The notes beneath the pieces were generated by a model. That model ran no database searches, had not been told where the DNA came from, and saw only the letters and a program-made list of their open reading frames with translations. The position numbers and the translations under genes are program-made. Source: CAIKZZ01 sp037443765 (GTDB taxonomy: Bacteria; Pseudomonadota; Gammaproteobacteria; Steroidobacterales; Steroidobacteraceae). From it: a stretch of DNA of 64,000 nucleotides. Shown piece by piece: positions 62,284 to 64,000 of the stretch (positions are counted from its first letter, which is position 1; every line of letters begins with the position of its first letter). The DNA is taken from assembly GCA_037443765.1 (NCBI GenBank), contig JBBINS010000001.1, forward strand, positions 248,001 to 312,000, given 5' to 3'.

Positions 62284-63189
62284 TCAGTAGATCTTTTCGA
62301 CCCAGCGCTGGCTCGACTTCTTCGGGCGCTTGTAGCCGGTGTCCGGCTGGCGCGGCGGCAGGTCGAGTTCCACGGCCTGCAGGTCCTTGTACGGGATTTG
62401 ATGCAGCAGGTGCGTGATGCAGTTGAGCCGTGCGCGCTTCTTGTTGTCGGCGTCGACGATGTGCCACGGCGAGCGCTTGGTGTCGGTGTGTTCGAGCATG
62501 ATGTCCTTGGCGCGCGAGTACTCGACCCAGTGCTTGCGCGCCTCGAGGTCCATCGGGCTCAGCTTCCAGCGCTTGATGGGGTTGCGCATGCGCTCCGCGA
62601 AGCGCAGCTCCTGCTCCTCGTCGTTGACCGAGAACCAGTACTTGACCAGGTAGATGCCCGAGCGGACGAGCATCTCCTCGAACAGCGGGCAGGCACGCAG
62701 GAACTCACGGTATTCCTCGTCGGTGCAGAAGCCCATGACCCGCTCGACACCCGCGCGGTTGTACCAGCTGCGGTCGAACAGCACGATCTCGCCGGCCGCC
62801 GGCAGCTGCTCGACGTAGCGCTGGAAGTACCATTGCGTGCGCTCACGCTCGGTGGGCGTGCCGAGGGCGACGACGCGGCAGACGCGGGGGTTCAGGCACT
62901 CGGTGATCCGCTTGATGACGCCCCCCTTGCCGGCCGCGTCGCGGCCTTCGAACAGCACGCACACCTTGAGGCCCTGCAGCCGGACCCATTCCTGCATCTT
63001 GAGGAGCTCGAACTGCAGCCGCACGAGTTCGTCGAGGTACTTGTAGGCGTGGGGTCGCTTCGTGGGCGGCGCGCCGTCGCCGATGACGCGCCAGCGCCCT
63101 TCGGCGGCGACGCGTTCCGCGGCGTCCCGGCGCAGCTCGCCGTTCGGGACCCTCGGGTCGTCGTGGCGCGCGCGCTTCGGATGCTTCAT
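62284..63189 (-). CDS. ppk2: Polyphosphate kinase 2
   Basis: 301 residues, GAGGAAC before the ATG. Class I PPK2 motifs: Walker A FEGRDAAGKGGVIKRI near 82, Walker B and lid in LFDRSWYNRAGVERVMGF near 142, and WYFQRY / RFAERMRNPIKRWKLSPMDL. One PPK2 domain. It transfers phosphate between polyphosphate and nucleoside diphosphates (GTP or ATP synthesis, or the reverse). The thioesterase gene is 131 bases upstream on the same strand. Confidence 0.93.
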   Translation of the reverse strand: MKHPKRARHDDPRVPNGELRRDAAERVAAEGRWRVIGDGAPPTKRPHAYKYLDELVRLQFELLKMQEWVRLQGLKVCVLFEGRDAAGKGGVIKRITECLNPRVCRVVALGTPTERERTQWYFQRYVEQLPAAGEIVLFDRSWYNRAGVERVMGFCTDEEYREFLRACPLFEEMLVRSGIYLVKYWFSVNDEEQELRFAERMRNPIKRWKLSPMDLEARKHWVEYSRAKDIMLEHTDTKRSPWHIVDADNKKRARLNCITHLLHQIPYKDLQAVELDLPPRQPDTGYKRPKKSSQRWVEKIY

Positions 63190-63320
63190 GCCGGTTCCTC
63201 GGTCTCGCGAACGATTCGCGTTAACGCTCGCCGCACCGTCGCGGGCGGGCCTATCGATCCTTAGCGGCGGCCACGCCTGGAAATGAAGGCGATGCGAGGC
63301 GCGGCCGGCGCCGACGGCCC

Positions 63321-63716
63321 CTAGCCGAATTTCGCCTGGAGCCGCTCGGCGAAACGCTTCAGGTCGATCACCATGCGCTCGTGAACGCCGGCGCCGATCT
63401 CCTCGGCGCCGTCGGTCGCCCGGACCGTGAACTCGATGCGCCGTCCGTCGACCCGAGTCACCTCGGCGTGGCCGGTGACGCTGCGGCCGACGGGCGTGGC
63501 GGCGAGATGCGTGACGTCGACGCGCGTGCCGAGGGCGCTCTCGCCCGCGTCGAAGTAGGGCTTGATCGCGTTGAGCGCGGCGTTCTCCATGACCATGATC
63601 ATGACCGGCGTCGCGAGCACCGGCGGCAGCATCGCGTCCTTGAAACGGTTCGCAAGGTGCTCCTGGCCGACTACGAGGGTGAATGAGCCGCGGGCGCCGG
63701 GCGGGATCGAACGCAT
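63321..63716 (-). CDS. Thioesterase, fluoroacetyl-CoA thioesterase (FlK)-like
   Basis: 131 residues from the ATG at 63716 (GAGGAGA upstream). Hot-dog fold. The FlK catalytic residues Thr42, Glu50 and His76 correspond to Thr36 (LATPVM), Glu44 (MVMEN) and His70 (VTHLAATPVG) with identical spacing of 8 and 26. The lid residue Phe36 of FlK falls on Leu30 here, so fluorine selectivity is not expected. DGAEEIGAGVHERMVID near 115 is the rest of the family signature. It hydrolyses an acyl-CoA of unknown identity. Confidence 0.88.
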   Translation of the reverse strand: MRSIPPGARGSFTLVVGQEHLANRFKDAMLPPVLATPVMIMVMENAALNAIKPYFDAGESALGTRVDVTHLAATPVGRSVTGHAEVTRVDGRRIEFTVRATDGAEEIGAGVHERMVIDLKRFAERLQAKFG

Positions 63717-63773
63717 GGCAGGGTCTCCTCGGGTACGAGTCCTCTCGCGTGGCGGCGGCACGCTTGGCAGGCG

Positions 63774-64000
63774 TCAGTGCGACGGCGCCTTCGTCACGCG
63801 CCACACGACGTTGCCGACGTCATCCGCGACGAGCAACGCGCCGGAGCGATCAACGGCGACGCCGACCGGCCTGCCGTAGGCCTTGCTGTCGGGGCTCAGG
63901 AATCCGGTCAGCACGTCCTCCGGCGGACCCGCGGGGCGGCCGTCGGCGAACGGCACGAAGATCACCTTGTAGCCGCTGCGGGGCTTGCGGTTCCACGACC
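63774..64000 (-). CDS. PQQ-dependent sugar dehydrogenase (glucose/sorbosone type), C-terminal part
   Basis: Only the last 75 codons are inside the window; the gene runs off the right edge. The visible end contains WNRKPRSGYKVIFVPFADGR and GRPVGVAVDRSGALLVADDV, the closing blade of the soluble glucose/sorbosone dehydrogenase propeller, whose GRPVG/ADD residues hold the cofactor calcium and strand. It ends 57 bases before the thioesterase start on the same strand. Confidence 0.8.
   Translation of the reverse strand, partial: SWNRKPRSGYKVIFVPFADGRPAGPPEDVLTGFLSPDSKAYGRPVGVAVDRSGALLVADDVGNVVWRVTKAPSH

Overview
This is a GC-rich bacterial chromosome segment, with no rRNA, tRNA, CRISPR array, insertion sequence or phage gene that I could find. 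Protein families such as SlyX, YaiI/DUF188, a TraB/GumN protein, sarcosine oxidase SoxBDAG and a RES-Xre toxin-antitoxin pair point to a proteobacterium, probably beta or gamma. The species cannot be named from this sequence. Most of the window is metabolic: uptake systems, LysR/GntR/TetR regulators and catabolic operons.

Layout. 0-3.3 kb: the N-terminal part of a thiamine-diphosphate enzyme behind an oxalate/formate-type antiporter, with a divergent control region and a GntR-FCD regulator. 3.3-9.1 kb: a CbbR-like LysR regulator, divergent from a small unknown gene, a ketopantoate-reductase-type protein, a serine-glyoxylate-type aminotransferase and a hydroxypyruvate reductase, facing a stand-alone 10-formyl-THF hydrolase-like protein. 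9.2-18.1 kb: housekeeping and signalling genes (pseudouridine synthase, a GGDEF/EAL protein with a broken GGDEF site, TraB/GumN, calcium-type dodecin, hydrolase, MscS) and a gene-poor stretch at 15.7-17.2 kb. 18.1-25.5 kb: a leftward operon in the order SDR - carboxyltransferase - acyl-CoA dehydrogenase - enoyl-CoA hydratase - biotin carboxylase - BKACE. This resembles the atu/liu (acyclic terpene / leucine) acyl-CoA carboxylase pathways. It is divergent from a second acyl-CoA dehydrogenase and a TetR regulator, with an obvious TetR-type operator between them.

30-44 kb is the most striking part: MFS importer - exported serine hydrolase - MttB-type trimethylamine methyltransferase homologue - SoxB-D-A-G - tryptophanase-type lyase, all on one strand and tightly spaced. 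A LysR gene and a tyrosine phenol-lyase-type gene follow. Quaternary-amine demethylation, N-methyl oxidation and beta-elimination of an aromatic amino acid in one block suggest a route for N-methylated aromatic amino acids such as tryptophan or tyrosine betaines. That is my inference. It fits the one-carbon genes elsewhere in the window (formyl-THF hydrolase, serine-glyoxylate aminotransferase, hydroxypyruvate reductase).

44-48.6 kb: a two-gene sugar PTS (EIIA-HPr-EI fusion plus an EIICB with an extra, cysteine-less EIIB domain). 48.6-64 kb: an aromatic-acid-type MFS carrier, an unknown membrane protein, YaiI, rhomboid protease, SlyX, an Xre-RES toxin-antitoxin module, DUF2784, an FMN 2-hydroxyacid oxidase, two SDRs, an orphan histidine kinase, nitronate monooxygenase, a PQQ alcohol dehydrogenase with a cytochrome c tail and lipobox, PPK2, an FlK-like thioesterase, and the end of a PQQ sugar dehydrogenase cut by the right edge.
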